The notes under the pieces: generated by a model | What the model was told of the DNA's origin: nothing | Database searches by the model: none | What the model saw: the letters and a program-made list of their open reading frames with translations, nothing else | Source of the DNA: JAATGA01 sp047605605 | GTDB taxonomy: Bacteria > Pseudomonadota > Alphaproteobacteria > Rhodobacterales > Rhodobacteraceae | DNA: 43,996 bases | NCBI GenBank assembly: GCA_047605605.1 | Contig: JASGFG010000026.1 | Location: forward strand, 1 to 43,996 | Direction of reading: 5' to 3' | Translations under genes and position numbers: made by a program | Shown: piece by piece, positions 7,217 to 16,458 of the stretch | Position numbering within the stretch: position 1 is the stretch's first letter | How the letters are laid out: each line of letters starts with the position of its first letter

Positions 7217-8113
7217 ATGGCACAGATCACGCTGCTGGATGGCGGCATGGGGCAGGAACTGGTCAAACGCTCGGGCGATGCGCCGACGCCGCTGTGGGCC
7301 ACGCGGGTGATGATCGACCATCCCGGCATGGTGCAGGCCATCCATGCCGATTATTTCGACGCGGGCGCCACCATCGCCACGCTGAACACCTATGCCATCC
7401 ACCACGACCGGCTGGTGGATTTCGGTCTGGACGACCGTTTCCGCGACCTGCACATGAATGCGGTGGCCGAGGCCAGGGCCGCGCGGGATGCGCATGGGGC
7501 GGGGCGGCTGGCGGCCTCTCTCGGGCCGCTGATCGCCAGCTACCGGACGGATGTGGATCTGCCGGTGGACGAGGCGGCGGCGCGCTTTGCCGAGATCGCG
7601 CGGCTGCTGGCCCCGCATGTGGACCTGTTCCTGATCGAGACGCAGGCCACGCTGGCGCAGGTCGAGGGCGCGCTGAAAGGTGCCACGCAGGGGGGCAGGC
7701 CGGTGTGGCTGTCGATCACGGTGGGCGACCGGGACGGCACCCGCTTGCGCTCGGGCCAGCCGATTGCCGATCTTGGTCCGCTGATCGAGGAATATCGCCC
7801 GGCGGCGGTGCTGGCCAATTGCTCCGCGCCCGAGGCGATGGGGGCGGCCCTGGCCGAGCTGGCGAGGTTCGGGTTGCCCTTTGGCGCCTATGCCAACGGC
7901 TTCACCATGATCACCGAGGATTTCCTGAAGGACCGTCCGACGGTGGATGCGCTGGACCATCGCCACGATCTGACGCCCGAACGCTATGCCGATTTCGCGC
8001 TTGGCTGGGTGGAGAACGGCGCCACCATCGTCGGCGGTTGCTGTGAGGTGGGGCCTGAGCATATCGCCGAACTCGCCAGGCGTCTGAAGGCGGCGGGTCA
8101 CACGGTCGTATGA
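7217..8113 (+). CDS. Homocysteine S-methyltransferase family protein
   Basis: The 298-residue product is a single zinc-dependent TIM-barrel domain. LLDGGMGQEL opens the barrel (residues 6-15), IETQATL lies near 140-146, and the three zinc cysteines of the family are present at Cys202 (ANCSAPE) and Cys275-Cys276 (VGGCCEVGPEHI). Relatives (MmuM, BHMT, the MetH N-domain) transfer a methyl group to homocysteine from S-methylmethionine, betaine or methylcobalamin. Which donor is used here is unknown; size and lack of other domains fit the MmuM-like group. The ATG at 7217 has GAGG...AGGG just upstream. The last four bases overlap the rluA start (ATGA). Confidence 0.87.
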   Translation: MAQITLLDGGMGQELVKRSGDAPTPLWATRVMIDHPGMVQAIHADYFDAGATIATLNTYAIHHDRLVDFGLDDRFRDLHMNAVAEARAARDAHGAGRLAASLGPLIASYRTDVDLPVDEAAARFAEIARLLAPHVDLFLIETQATLAQVEGALKGATQGGRPVWLSITVGDRDGTRLRSGQPIADLGPLIEEYRPAAVLANCSAPEAMGAALAELARFGLPFGAYANGFTMITEDFLKDRPTVDALDHRHDLTPERYADFALGWVENGATIVGGCCEVGPEHIAELARRLKAAGHTVV

Positions 8114-8760
8114 TCGAATTTGCCTACAACCCGCCCGATACCCCGCTGGTTTTCCTGCATTCGGACGACCAGATGTTCGTTATGGACAAGCCTTCGGGAC
8201 TGCTGTCGGTGCCGGGCAAGCTGGAGGGGCGCTCGGATTGCCTGATCTCGCGCCTTCAGGCGGTGCATCCGGACGCGCTGCTGGTGCATCGGCTGGATTG
8301 CGACACCTCGGGCGTGATCGTCTTTGCGCGGAACAAGGTCGCGCAGGGCTGGCTGGGGCAGGAGTTTGAAAAGCGGGTGGCGAAAAAGGTCTATGTCGCG
8401 CGGTTGTGGGGGCATCTGACGCCCGCGACGGGGCGGGTGGACCTGCCGCTGTGTGCCGACTGGCCGAACCGCCCCCGCCAGATGGTCGATCCCGAGCGGG
8501 GACGCCCAGCGCAGACCGACTGGCAGGTGACGGAGGACGAGACGACGGGCAGCCGTGTCCGCCTGATGCCGCTGACGGGCCGCAGCCATCAGCTGCGCGT
8601 GCATATGGCGGAACTGGGCCATCCGATCCTGGGCGATCCGATCTATGCGACCGGCGGGGCGCGGGAGTTTCCCCGGCTGATGCTGCACGCGGAAAGCCTG
8701 ACGCTGCGGCATCCGGCGACGAAGGAGTTTGTGATGTTTCGGGCAGAGGTGCCGTTCTAG
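8110..8760 (+). CDS. rluA: Dual-specificity pseudouridine synthase RluA
   Basis: The 216-residue product closely follows E. coli RluA along its length: the short N-terminus, DKPSGLLSVPGKLE, the catalytic loop HRLDCDTSG with Asp63, LPLCADWPNRPRQMVD, GRPAQTDW, TGRSHQLRVHM and GHPILGDPIY. RluA isomerises uridine in 23S rRNA (U746) and in the anticodon arm (U32) of several tRNAs. No S4 domain is present, as expected for RluA itself rather than RluC/RluD. It overlaps the methyltransferase gene by 4 bases and closes this gene run. A hairpin follows its stop directly (8761-8777). Confidence 0.92.
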   Translation: MIEFAYNPPDTPLVFLHSDDQMFVMDKPSGLLSVPGKLEGRSDCLISRLQAVHPDALLVHRLDCDTSGVIVFARNKVAQGWLGQEFEKRVAKKVYVARLWGHLTPATGRVDLPLCADWPNRPRQMVDPERGRPAQTDWQVTEDETTGSRVRLMPLTGRSHQLRVHMAELGHPILGDPIYATGGAREFPRLMLHAESLTLRHPATKEFVMFRAEVPF

Positions 8761-8777
8761 CCCGGCCACTGGCTGGG
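8761..8777 (+). terminator. Hairpin directly after rluA
   Basis: Arms 8761-8767 (CCCGGCC) and 8771-8777 (GGCTGGG) pair with one G-U and an ACT loop, beginning one base after the rluA stop and lying between convergent genes. No T-run follows, so termination strength is uncertain. Confidence 0.4.
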
Positions 8778-8821
8778 CGGGAAAAGGCAACGACAGGTTT
8801 CCGCGCCCGTGTGCGCGGGGC

Positions 8822-10864
8822 CTACCGCACCCGAACCTTCGCGCGTGCCGACCTGCCGCCCGCGTCGATCACCGACAGTGTGACGAACCCCTTGCCCGGC
8901 AGGGCTAGCACCGTCTCTCTCGCACGCAGCGAGACGGCCACGGGCTGGCCGTCGGCCAGCCAGGTAAAGGGCGCGGTGCCGCCGCGCACACGCACCATCA
9001 GGCCCGAAGGCAGTGCCTCGACCTCGGCCCCGTCGGGGGGGAAGGCCACGGCGGGCGCATCGGCGGGGGCCTGAAAGGCGGCATCGCGCGACCGAAAGCG
9101 TTGGAGCGGCTGGGGCAGTTGCGCATTGGCGACCAACAGGGTTTCCGGTGGCGCGGGCGGCTGGGGAGCGAGAGCCGGCGACACCCGCTGGAACGCGCGG
9201 AACAGCACCGGCGCGGCCAGTTCCGCGCCAAAGGCCCCCGGCACCGGCGTGCCATCGGCGCGCCCCAGCCAGACCCCCACCACATGCCGGCCGTCAAAGC
9301 CGATGGCCCAGGCGTCGCGGTGCCCGTAACTGGTGCCGGTTTTGTAGGCCAGCCGGTTCGCGGGCGCACCGGGCGGCGGTGCCAGACCCGCCAGAATGTC
9401 GCCCACCTGCCAGGCCGCCGCCGGGGTCAGCAGGCGCTGTCCCTCGGGACGATCGCCGTCCATCCGGTGCGCCAGCGGCAACACCACCCCGCCGCGCGCA
9501 ATGGCGGCGTAAAGCTGCACCAGATCCTCCAGCGTGACGCCCAGGCCGCCCAGCGCGATGGCCAGCCCCGGCTTGCCGCCCGGCAGGACCGCCCGGACCC
9601 CCGCCTGATCCAGCGCCGACAGCAGCCGTTCCGGCCCGATGGCATCGGTCAGCGCCACGGCCGGAATGTTCAGGGACATCTGCAAGGCCTCGCGCACCCG
9701 CACCGTGCCGCGATACTGCCGGTCAAAGTTCTGCGGCGCATAGGTGCCGAACAGCACCGGCCGGTCGTCGATCAGCGTTTCGGGATGGGCCAGCCCCTGA
9801 TCGAAGGCCAGACCATAGATCAGCGGCTTCAGCGTCGATCCGGGCGAACGCAGGGCGCGCGTCATGTCGACAAAGCCCTGCCGCGCGTCGGCCTGATAGG
9901 CGGCGGACCCGACCGAGGCCAGAACCTCGCCCGTCCGGTGGTCGGCCACCACCATCGCCACCTGCAAGCGGTCGCCCCGGTCAGCCACGACCTGCGCGGC
10001 CAGTTCCTCCAACCCCCGTTGCAGGCTGCGGTCCAGCGTCAGCCGGTGCAGATGCGCCGCCGGCTGTTCGGCGCGGGCGCGGTCGGCCATATGCGGGGCG
10101 AGCGCGGGAAACGGACGGCGGGCGGAGGGCACCGCTTCGGTCCGGGCGGCGGTGATCTGGTCGGCGGTTGCCAGCCCGTCGCCAAGCGCGCGGGCCAGAA
10201 CCCGGTCGCGCGCCGCCAGGGCGCGGGCGGTCGCCCGGTCGGGCCGCCGCGCTTCGGGCGACTGGGGGATGGCGACCAGAAGCGCGGCCTCGGCCAGGGT
10301 CAGGCGGCGCGGCTCCTTGCCAAACCAGGCCAGAGTCGCAGCGCGGATGCCTTCGAGGTTGCCGCCATAGGGGGCGAGGTGCAGGTAGAGCTGAAGGATC
10401 TGGTCCTTGGTCAGCCGCCGTTCCAGCGCCAGCGCCACGCGCATCTGCCGCAGCTTGCCGGATACCTTGCCCGTCCCGCTTTCCTCCAGCAGGCGCGCGA
10501 CCTGCATCGTCAGGGTGGACCCGCCCGACACCACATGGCCATAGCGCAGCGCCTGCCATGCTGCACGGGCCACGGCGCGGGCATCGACGCCGGGGTGGTC
10601 GTAGAACCTCTTGTCCTCGTAATCGACCAGCAGCGCCAGAAAGTCGCGGTCCACCGCCGTCGGGTCCACCGCCAGCCGCCAGCGGCCATCCGCCACCTGA
10701 TAGGGGCGCAGCAGCGCGCCGTCGCGGGCCAGAACCTCTACCCCCGTCTCCAGCACCAGCGGCGGCAGCACCGTGGCGTCGATGAAGGCATCGCCTGCAT
10801 CACGCGCCGCCGCCCCCGCCCACAGGGCGAAGGCCAGAACCACAAGGCTGCGCCCCGCCTTCAT
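8822..10864 (-). CDS. pbpC: Penicillin-binding protein 1C (bifunctional glycosyltransferase/transpeptidase)
   Basis: The protein has 680 residues: an N-terminal hydrophobic anchor/signal region (8-22), then a family-51 glycosyltransferase domain with EDKRFYDHPG (catalytic Glu83) and GGSTLTMQ. A transpeptidase domain follows with SxxK at Ser343-Lys346 (GSTLKP), SLN at 397-399 and KTGTSYG from Lys508. The C-terminal 90 or so residues form the beta-rich domain typical of PBP1C. It builds or repairs periplasmic peptidoglycan. The gene starts 7 bases after the stop of the alpha-2-macroglobulin gene and has no strong ribosome site, so it is probably translated by coupling. This A2M-PBP1C pairing is widely conserved and has been interpreted as defence plus wall repair. 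Confidence 0.95.
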   Translation of the reverse strand: MKAGRSLVVLAFALWAGAAARDAGDAFIDATVLPPLVLETGVEVLARDGALLRPYQVADGRWRLAVDPTAVDRDFLALLVDYEDKRFYDHPGVDARAVARAAWQALRYGHVVSGGSTLTMQVARLLEESGTGKVSGKLRQMRVALALERRLTKDQILQLYLHLAPYGGNLEGIRAATLAWFGKEPRRLTLAEAALLVAIPQSPEARRPDRATARALAARDRVLARALGDGLATADQITAARTEAVPSARRPFPALAPHMADRARAEQPAAHLHRLTLDRSLQRGLEELAAQVVADRGDRLQVAMVVADHRTGEVLASVGSAAYQADARQGFVDMTRALRSPGSTLKPLIYGLAFDQGLAHPETLIDDRPVLFGTYAPQNFDRQYRGTVRVREALQMSLNIPAVALTDAIGPERLLSALDQAGVRAVLPGGKPGLAIALGGLGVTLEDLVQLYAAIARGGVVLPLAHRMDGDRPEGQRLLTPAAAWQVGDILAGLAPPPGAPANRLAYKTGTSYGHRDAWAIGFDGRHVVGVWLGRADGTPVPGAFGAELAAPVLFRAFQRVSPALAPQPPAPPETLLVANAQLPQPLQRFRSRDAAFQAPADAPAVAFPPDGAEVEALPSGLMVRVRGGTAPFTWLADGQPVAVSLRARETVLALPGKGFVTLSVIDAGGRSARAKVRVR

Positions 10865-10871
10865 GGGCGGG

Positions 10872-13800
10872 TCATTCGGTGATCGTCACGGTTTCCGTCG
10901 CCGTCCGCGCGCGGAAGTCGGGGCGATACATATCCTCGACCGAGGCGGCGGGGTGATGGAACGTGCCGGGCGAAATGGCGCGCACGATATAGGCCAGCTT
11001 GAACGGGTCATTGCCGTGCCGGTCGATGGCGGTCAGGAAACGGTCCTGCCGGAATTCGCTGTGCGCGACATCGGTTTCGGTTTCCAGCCACCCCAGCGTC
11101 GTCAGCGACCCGGCCGAGATCAGGTTCGGGTTGTCGATCTCGAACCCGGCGGGCAGGGGGTCGGCCACCATCAGCCGCGCCTCGCCGGTGCCAAAGGTCT
11201 GAACCTCCAGCACCGTGACCAGCCGGGTGCCGACCTTGACCTGCTTCGGATCGACCGGTTCGCCCTCCATGGTGAAATAGCTGCGCTTGATCGCATAACC
11301 GTTGCCGCCCGCCGGCTCCGGTTCGGACGGCACGCCATAGGCGGTGACGGTGACACTGGTATCCGCCCCGTCGTTCCTGACCAGAACCGGCTCGGTCGCG
11401 GTGGAATCCAGCACGCGGACCAGCGGCCCGTCGGCGGGTGCGCCGTTCAGGGTGATGCCCTCCGCGCCCCGCCGGTCGATCAGCGCATTGGCCGCCAGCA
11501 GCGCCCAGGTGCTTTCCTGCGTGGAAAGCCCCCGCGTCGTGGCGATGCGGTCTGTCAGCCTTTCGCGGTCCACCGCCTGCGAGCCGGATTCCACCGCCAG
11601 CGTCAGCACCGCAGCCGCATCGCGATAATTGGTGCCATAATCGGCGCGGAACACCTGCGCCTTTTCGACCGGAGGCAGTGCCTCGACCCGCGCGGCGGCG
11701 CGGCGGAACATCCCGTCCGCCCGCGTCTGGTCGCCATAGCTGGCCAGCGCCGCGCCAAGCTGGGCCTGCGCGATCGGCGTGGCGAAGGCATCGCCCTTCA
11801 CATCGGCGAAATAGCGCAGGTCGCCGACCGCCGCCGCCCCTTCGCGGGCCAGAACCATCAGCGCATAGGCCAGCGCCTCGCCCCCGCCATTGGTGCCCGC
11901 GTCAAAATCGGGGGCGTAGTTCACCTGATTGCGCAGGTTGTCCAGCGCCTGGCGGAAGGCCGCGTCCGGCACCTCATATCCGCGCGCTTTTGCCCGCGAC
12001 AGGAAATCGGTGACAAAGGCGTCCAGCCAGAAATCCCCCTGGCCCGGACCCCAGAGACCAAAGGCCCCGTTCGAATCCTGATTGGTCAGGATTTCCTTGA
12101 TCGCCTGCTGCACGCGGGTGCGGATCGCTTCGTCCCGGGACAGGTTCATCACCTGCGCCATGTCGTCGAAATAGATCAGCGGCAGCGCCTTGGAGGTCAT
12201 CTGCTCGGTGCAGCCATAGGGATAACGGTCCAGCGCCGAAAGGATGCCGGGCGCATTCAGCCGGGCAATCGGTCCGACGGCCAGCGTCGCGCGCCCGGTG
12301 CCCGCAACCATCCCGGTAAAGACCGCCTGATCGAAGGTGAAGGTCTGGCCCTTTTTCAACTCCAGCCGCGATATGCGGGCCACCTCGGGGTCGTTCACCT
12401 GCACCGGCAGGGTCAGTGTCTTGACCAGTTGCTTGCTGTCCGGCGTGGTCAGCGCCACGTCGATGGTCTGGATGCCGGATTCACCCGCCGTGACCGGAAT
12501 CGACAGCCGCGCCTTGGCATGATCGCCCAAGTCGACGCCCGACGGCGCCTCACCCAACGTCACCCCATGTCCGACCACATCCAGCCCCATCCGCCCCGAC
12601 GGCCCGGTGGCATGGACGATTTCCAGCAGCAGGCGCGAGGTGTCGCCGGGCGCCATGAAGCGGGGCAGGCTGGCCGTGACGACCACCGGATCGCGCACCA
12701 GCACATCGGCATTCGCCTGTCCGACGCCGGTTTTCGACCAGGCCACCGCCATCACCTTGGCCGTGCCGTTGAAGGACGGGAGGGCAAAGGTGGCGCGGGC
12801 ATAGCCATCGGCCCCGACCGTCACCGGACCGCTGAAATAGGCCACCAGCTCCTCGGTCGGGGGGGGCGCCTTCAGGCTGGGGCCAGAGGCGTCGCCACCC
12901 GACCGCACCTGCCCCTCGGCCCCGCTCAGCCCGTCGATCAGCCGGCCATAGATGTCACGGATGCCGACGCCCAGCTTGCGCTGGCCGAAATAGTGGCCGG
13001 AGGGATCGGGCGGGGTGAAGGCGGTCAGGTTCAGGATGCCCTGATCCACCGCGGCGATGGTGACATAGGCCGTCTCGCCCGCGGTCACGCCGTCAACCTT
13101 GACCGCAACCTCCAGCGGGCCGCGCGGGGCGGCCTCGGTCGGGGCCTCGACCGTGGCTTTCAGCTGTTTGGCGCCGGGGTCGATACTGGCATGGGCAAGG
13201 CCAAGCGCGCGCGCCGGGTTGCGCCCCGCCGCCACATCCATCGGCCGCAGGACCGATGCGGTGACATAGACCCCCGCATCCCAGTCGTCGGTCACGGGCA
13301 GGTCGATCAGGTTCTCACCCTCTTTCACCTCCACCGCCTTCATCGCGATCAGACGGTTGGACAACACCGTGATCAGCGCCGTTCCCGCCGCGCGCGGCAC
13401 CACGCGCAGATGCGCGGTCTCGCCCGGTTTGTAGGCGGGCTTGTCCAGCGACAGTTCCAGCGTGTCGGGCGTGGCGGTGGTGTCGGCAGGCGCATACCAC
13501 CCCGCCCAGAAGGTCGTCGTGGTCTGGGCCGAGCCCTTGCCGTCGGCCTGTTCGACGGCCAGTTCGTATTCGCCCCAGTCCACCCTTGCGCCGATCTGGA
13601 TGGCGGCATCGGCGGTCGTCGCCTCGCCATCTGTCACGGGGATGCGGGTGATGACGGGTTCCCAATTCCACGAGCCGTCGGATTGATACCACTGGTAATC
13701 CGTCTGGATGCGGCTGAGTTTCCATTTCACCGCCATGGGAACGGGTTTTTCCCCGTCGCCGATCGCGATAAGGGAAAAGCGCGCCTCGGTCCCCTGGCCG

Positions 13801-16331
13801 GCCACGCCGTCGAATTCGGGCTTGATCCCGATCATCGGGGCCGAAGGGGTCAGGATGCGCGACACCCGCCGCTCCACCGGGCGGCCGGACCCTTCGGCGA
13901 CGCGCACGGCGGCCAGCATTTCCAGCGGGCGCTGCGGGTCGGCCTCGATCTCGGGCAGGGGCAGGGTCAGGATCGCCTGGCCGCTGTCGTCGGTGCGGCT
14001 GTCGCCAAAGCTTTCCACGCGGGTGTCAAAGGGTTCGTCCTCGCGCCCGAAGGTATAGCCGGGGAATGCCTCCAGCCCCTTGGCGGCACGCAATACCACC
14101 TCGCCTTCGATGGCAAGGTCCGCGCCCGGCGCCCCGAACAGGTATTTCGCATCCACCGTCACCTCGGGCAGATCGCCAAGGCGGATCGGCTGATCGGGCA
14201 GGGTCAGGGAAAAGTCGATCCGCTCGGGCAGGAAGTCCTCGACAAGGAATGTCTTCGTCGCCAGAGGCGCTGCATCTGTATCGGCCACGATCTCCATCGT
14301 CCAGACGCCGCGCGGGGCGGTATCGCCGACGGGAAGCGCATAGACATGCCCGCCAGCGCCCGCGTCCTGGGCCAGCGCGCGGGAATACTCGACGCCATCG
14401 GGCCGTTTCAGCACCGCGGTCAGCGGCAGGCCGTCGATCCCCCTGGCGCCGGCGTCGCGGGCAAGCGCCGTGGCATGGACGGTTTCCCCCGCGCGATAGG
14501 CGCCGCGGTCGGTGGTCAGGAACACATCGACCGGCGGCGCGGCCTCGCGCCCCTCGACCCCGCGGTCGGACAGGTCGAACTCGGGGTCGGTCAGCGACAG
14601 GAAGGCCAGATCGTCATCCGTCCGCGCGACGACCAGCCCCGGCGCGGCACTGCCGGTGCCGCGGGTCAGGCCCGGCTCGAACCGGACATACCCCTGATCG
14701 TCGGTGGTTTCCGTCGCCAGCACCTCGTTGGCGATGGAAACCAGTTCGACCTTGACGCCCGCCTTGGCCCCGGCATCCCCCAGCCCCCGCACAAAGACAT
14801 GCAGCCCGTCGATCCCGGTCATGGTGGTCAGGCCAAGGTCCGAGACGACGAACCATTGCCATGCCGGCGGCGAGACATAGGGGTCCACCCCCGGAACGGT
14901 GGCCTTCAACACATAGATGCCGGGCCCCTTGCCTGCCAAAGCCTCGTCCATCGGCAGGCGGGTGGTCACGTCCTTGTTGATCTCTTGCGCGACGGTGGCC
15001 GAACCGGACCACAGTTTCGTGCCGATTTCGTCGTTGAAATACCCCTCGCTATAGTCGTCGATGCCGGTGCCGAAATAGTCGTTCTGGAACGACCGCAGCA
15101 GGTTGCGGTCGGTCACGCGGAACAGCGTCAGATCCAGCGCGGTGGTATTCACGGCGCTGACCGGGATCGACGCGCTGCCGCTGCGGGGCAGGACGTAGCC
15201 CCGGCCGGGGAACATCGCCGCCGGATTGCGGTCGCGCACATAGGCGGAAACCTGCACGGATTTGGCCAGTTCCTGCCCGTCGGCGGCAGGCAGCCCCTCG
15301 CGGAAGGTCAGCGTATAGCGCTGGCCATGTTCCACGCCGCCGACGCAAAGCTGGCGCCAGCCGTCCGAGGTGACGGTCATCCCCGCAGAGGGAAGCTGCA
15401 CGAAGGTGGAATAGTCCACCCCGGTCTTCACCAGATTCTCGGTAAAGTTCACGCAGATCTGTGGCCGGGCGCTGTCGGCCTGGACGGTATTGTCCTCGAT
15501 CCGAAAGCCGTATTTGCCGATGGCATCTTCCAGCGCGGCTGCGGTGTCGTCGCGGGGTTGCAGGCTTTGGGCCAGACGCAGGGCGGCCACCTTGTCGGCG
15601 CCCTGGCCGCGCGCCTCCTGCACGTCGCCCATCAGGACAAGGATAGTATGGCGCAGCGCCTTGCCATCGCCCGCCCGCAGATAGGCGTTGATCGTTGCGC
15701 GAAAGGCGCGGTCGCGATAGTCCGCCTGGTCCTGCCCGTCGGGCCGGGAGGCCTCGAACAGCAGGCGGGCGTATTCGGCCCAGTTTTCGGCACTGTCGGT
15801 CGCGTTCAGCGCCGCCCCGGCAAAGCGCGAGGCTTCGGCGAAATCGCCTTCGGCTTCGGCCTGGCGGGCGGATTGGGCATGTTCCTCGGCGGTATAGCCG
15901 TTGACGGAATGGTCGTTCGCGATGCCTTGCGCCTGCTGCACCGCATCCGAGATCACCCAGTCCTGGAGAAATTTCAGCTCGCCCCGGCGGGTCTGGGCGC
16001 GATCCTCGGCCCCGGCCGGGGCCTTGGCGACCTGACCCGACCACGCACCTTGAAAGAAGGTGCCCTCGCCCGGCCCCGATTTCACGAAGCATGATCCGTT
16101 GCGGGTGTTGAAGGTGAAATGCGTGCAGGCATCGTTCGACAGGCAGGCCCGCTCGCAAGCCTCGATCGTGGTATCGAACATCGAGGCGACATCACCGCCG
16201 GGCAGGTCGGTGTCCTGCGACAGAATCAGCCGGCGAGGGGGAATCAGATCCTCGGCCACCGCCATGCTGCCGGACAGGGCCAGCCAGCCCGCGATCAGGC
16301 CCGCAAGGGGCGCCCTGACAAAGCGAAGCAT
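10872..16331 (-). CDS. Bacterial alpha-2-macroglobulin family protein with N-terminal PAN/apple-like module
   Basis: The protein has 1819 residues. A Sec signal peptide (cleavage near AVA-ED, residue 27) has no lipobox. Next comes a small cysteine module with Cys59, Cys63, Cys69 and Cys81 resembling PAN/apple domains. Multiple macroglobulin-like beta domains follow, then the thiol-ester motif GCTEQ with Cys1374 and Gln1377, an alpha-toroid complement-like domain, and a C-terminal receptor-like beta domain. Family members trap proteases through the thiol ester. I set the start at 16331 because GGGAGG stands 7 bases upstream and the signal peptide begins there; a longer open frame reaches 16739 but lacks such support. 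The gene is upstream of and coupled with pbpC, and divergent from a hybrid kinase. Confidence 0.93.
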   Translation of the reverse strand: MLRFVRAPLAGLIAGWLALSGSMAVAEDLIPPRRLILSQDTDLPGGDVASMFDTTIEACERACLSNDACTHFTFNTRNGSCFVKSGPGEGTFFQGAWSGQVAKAPAGAEDRAQTRRGELKFLQDWVISDAVQQAQGIANDHSVNGYTAEEHAQSARQAEAEGDFAEASRFAGAALNATDSAENWAEYARLLFEASRPDGQDQADYRDRAFRATINAYLRAGDGKALRHTILVLMGDVQEARGQGADKVAALRLAQSLQPRDDTAAALEDAIGKYGFRIEDNTVQADSARPQICVNFTENLVKTGVDYSTFVQLPSAGMTVTSDGWRQLCVGGVEHGQRYTLTFREGLPAADGQELAKSVQVSAYVRDRNPAAMFPGRGYVLPRSGSASIPVSAVNTTALDLTLFRVTDRNLLRSFQNDYFGTGIDDYSEGYFNDEIGTKLWSGSATVAQEINKDVTTRLPMDEALAGKGPGIYVLKATVPGVDPYVSPPAWQWFVVSDLGLTTMTGIDGLHVFVRGLGDAGAKAGVKVELVSIANEVLATETTDDQGYVRFEPGLTRGTGSAAPGLVVARTDDDLAFLSLTDPEFDLSDRGVEGREAAPPVDVFLTTDRGAYRAGETVHATALARDAGARGIDGLPLTAVLKRPDGVEYSRALAQDAGAGGHVYALPVGDTAPRGVWTMEIVADTDAAPLATKTFLVEDFLPERIDFSLTLPDQPIRLGDLPEVTVDAKYLFGAPGADLAIEGEVVLRAAKGLEAFPGYTFGREDEPFDTRVESFGDSRTDDSGQAILTLPLPEIEADPQRPLEMLAAVRVAEGSGRPVERRVSRILTPSAPMIGIKPEFDGVAGQGTEARFSLIAIGDGEKPVPMAVKWKLSRIQTDYQWYQSDGSWNWEPVITRIPVTDGEATTADAAIQIGARVDWGEYELAVEQADGKGSAQTTTTFWAGWYAPADTTATPDTLELSLDKPAYKPGETAHLRVVPRAAGTALITVLSNRLIAMKAVEVKEGENLIDLPVTDDWDAGVYVTASVLRPMDVAAGRNPARALGLAHASIDPGAKQLKATVEAPTEAAPRGPLEVAVKVDGVTAGETAYVTIAAVDQGILNLTAFTPPDPSGHYFGQRKLGVGIRDIYGRLIDGLSGAEGQVRSGGDASGPSLKAPPPTEELVAYFSGPVTVGADGYARATFALPSFNGTAKVMAVAWSKTGVGQANADVLVRDPVVVTASLPRFMAPGDTSRLLLEIVHATGPSGRMGLDVVGHGVTLGEAPSGVDLGDHAKARLSIPVTAGESGIQTIDVALTTPDSKQLVKTLTLPVQVNDPEVARISRLELKKGQTFTFDQAVFTGMVAGTGRATLAVGPIARLNAPGILSALDRYPYGCTEQMTSKALPLIYFDDMAQVMNLSRDEAIRTRVQQAIKEILTNQDSNGAFGLWGPGQGDFWLDAFVTDFLSRAKARGYEVPDAAFRQALDNLRNQVNYAPDFDAGTNGGGEALAYALMVLAREGAAAVGDLRYFADVKGDAFATPIAQAQLGAALASYGDQTRADGMFRRAAARVEALPPVEKAQVFRADYGTNYRDAAAVLTLAVESGSQAVDRERLTDRIATTRGLSTQESTWALLAANALIDRRGAEGITLNGAPADGPLVRVLDSTATEPVLVRNDGADTSVTVTAYGVPSEPEPAGGNGYAIKRSYFTMEGEPVDPKQVKVGTRLVTVLEVQTFGTGEARLMVADPLPAGFEIDNPNLISAGSLTTLGWLETETDVAHSEFRQDRFLTAIDRHGNDPFKLAYIVRAISPGTFHHPAASVEDMYRPDFRARTATETVTITE

Positions 16332-16458
16332 CGAAAACCTCCCACCTGAAAACGCCGGGATGCTGGCACGCAGGGCGGATTCTGGCAACCCCGGGTGCCT
16401 GTTAAGCCCCTGTTCACCCCATTGCGCCAATCTGCCCCGGAAACGAGCGGAGGGCGGA

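Noticed and set aside
10773..16094. Very long open frame on the plus strand opposite the alpha-2-macroglobulin gene
   Set aside because: It is a low-complexity His/Gly/Arg/Gln-rich translation typical of the complement of GC-rich coding DNA, with no domain, and the minus-strand product is a clear A2M.
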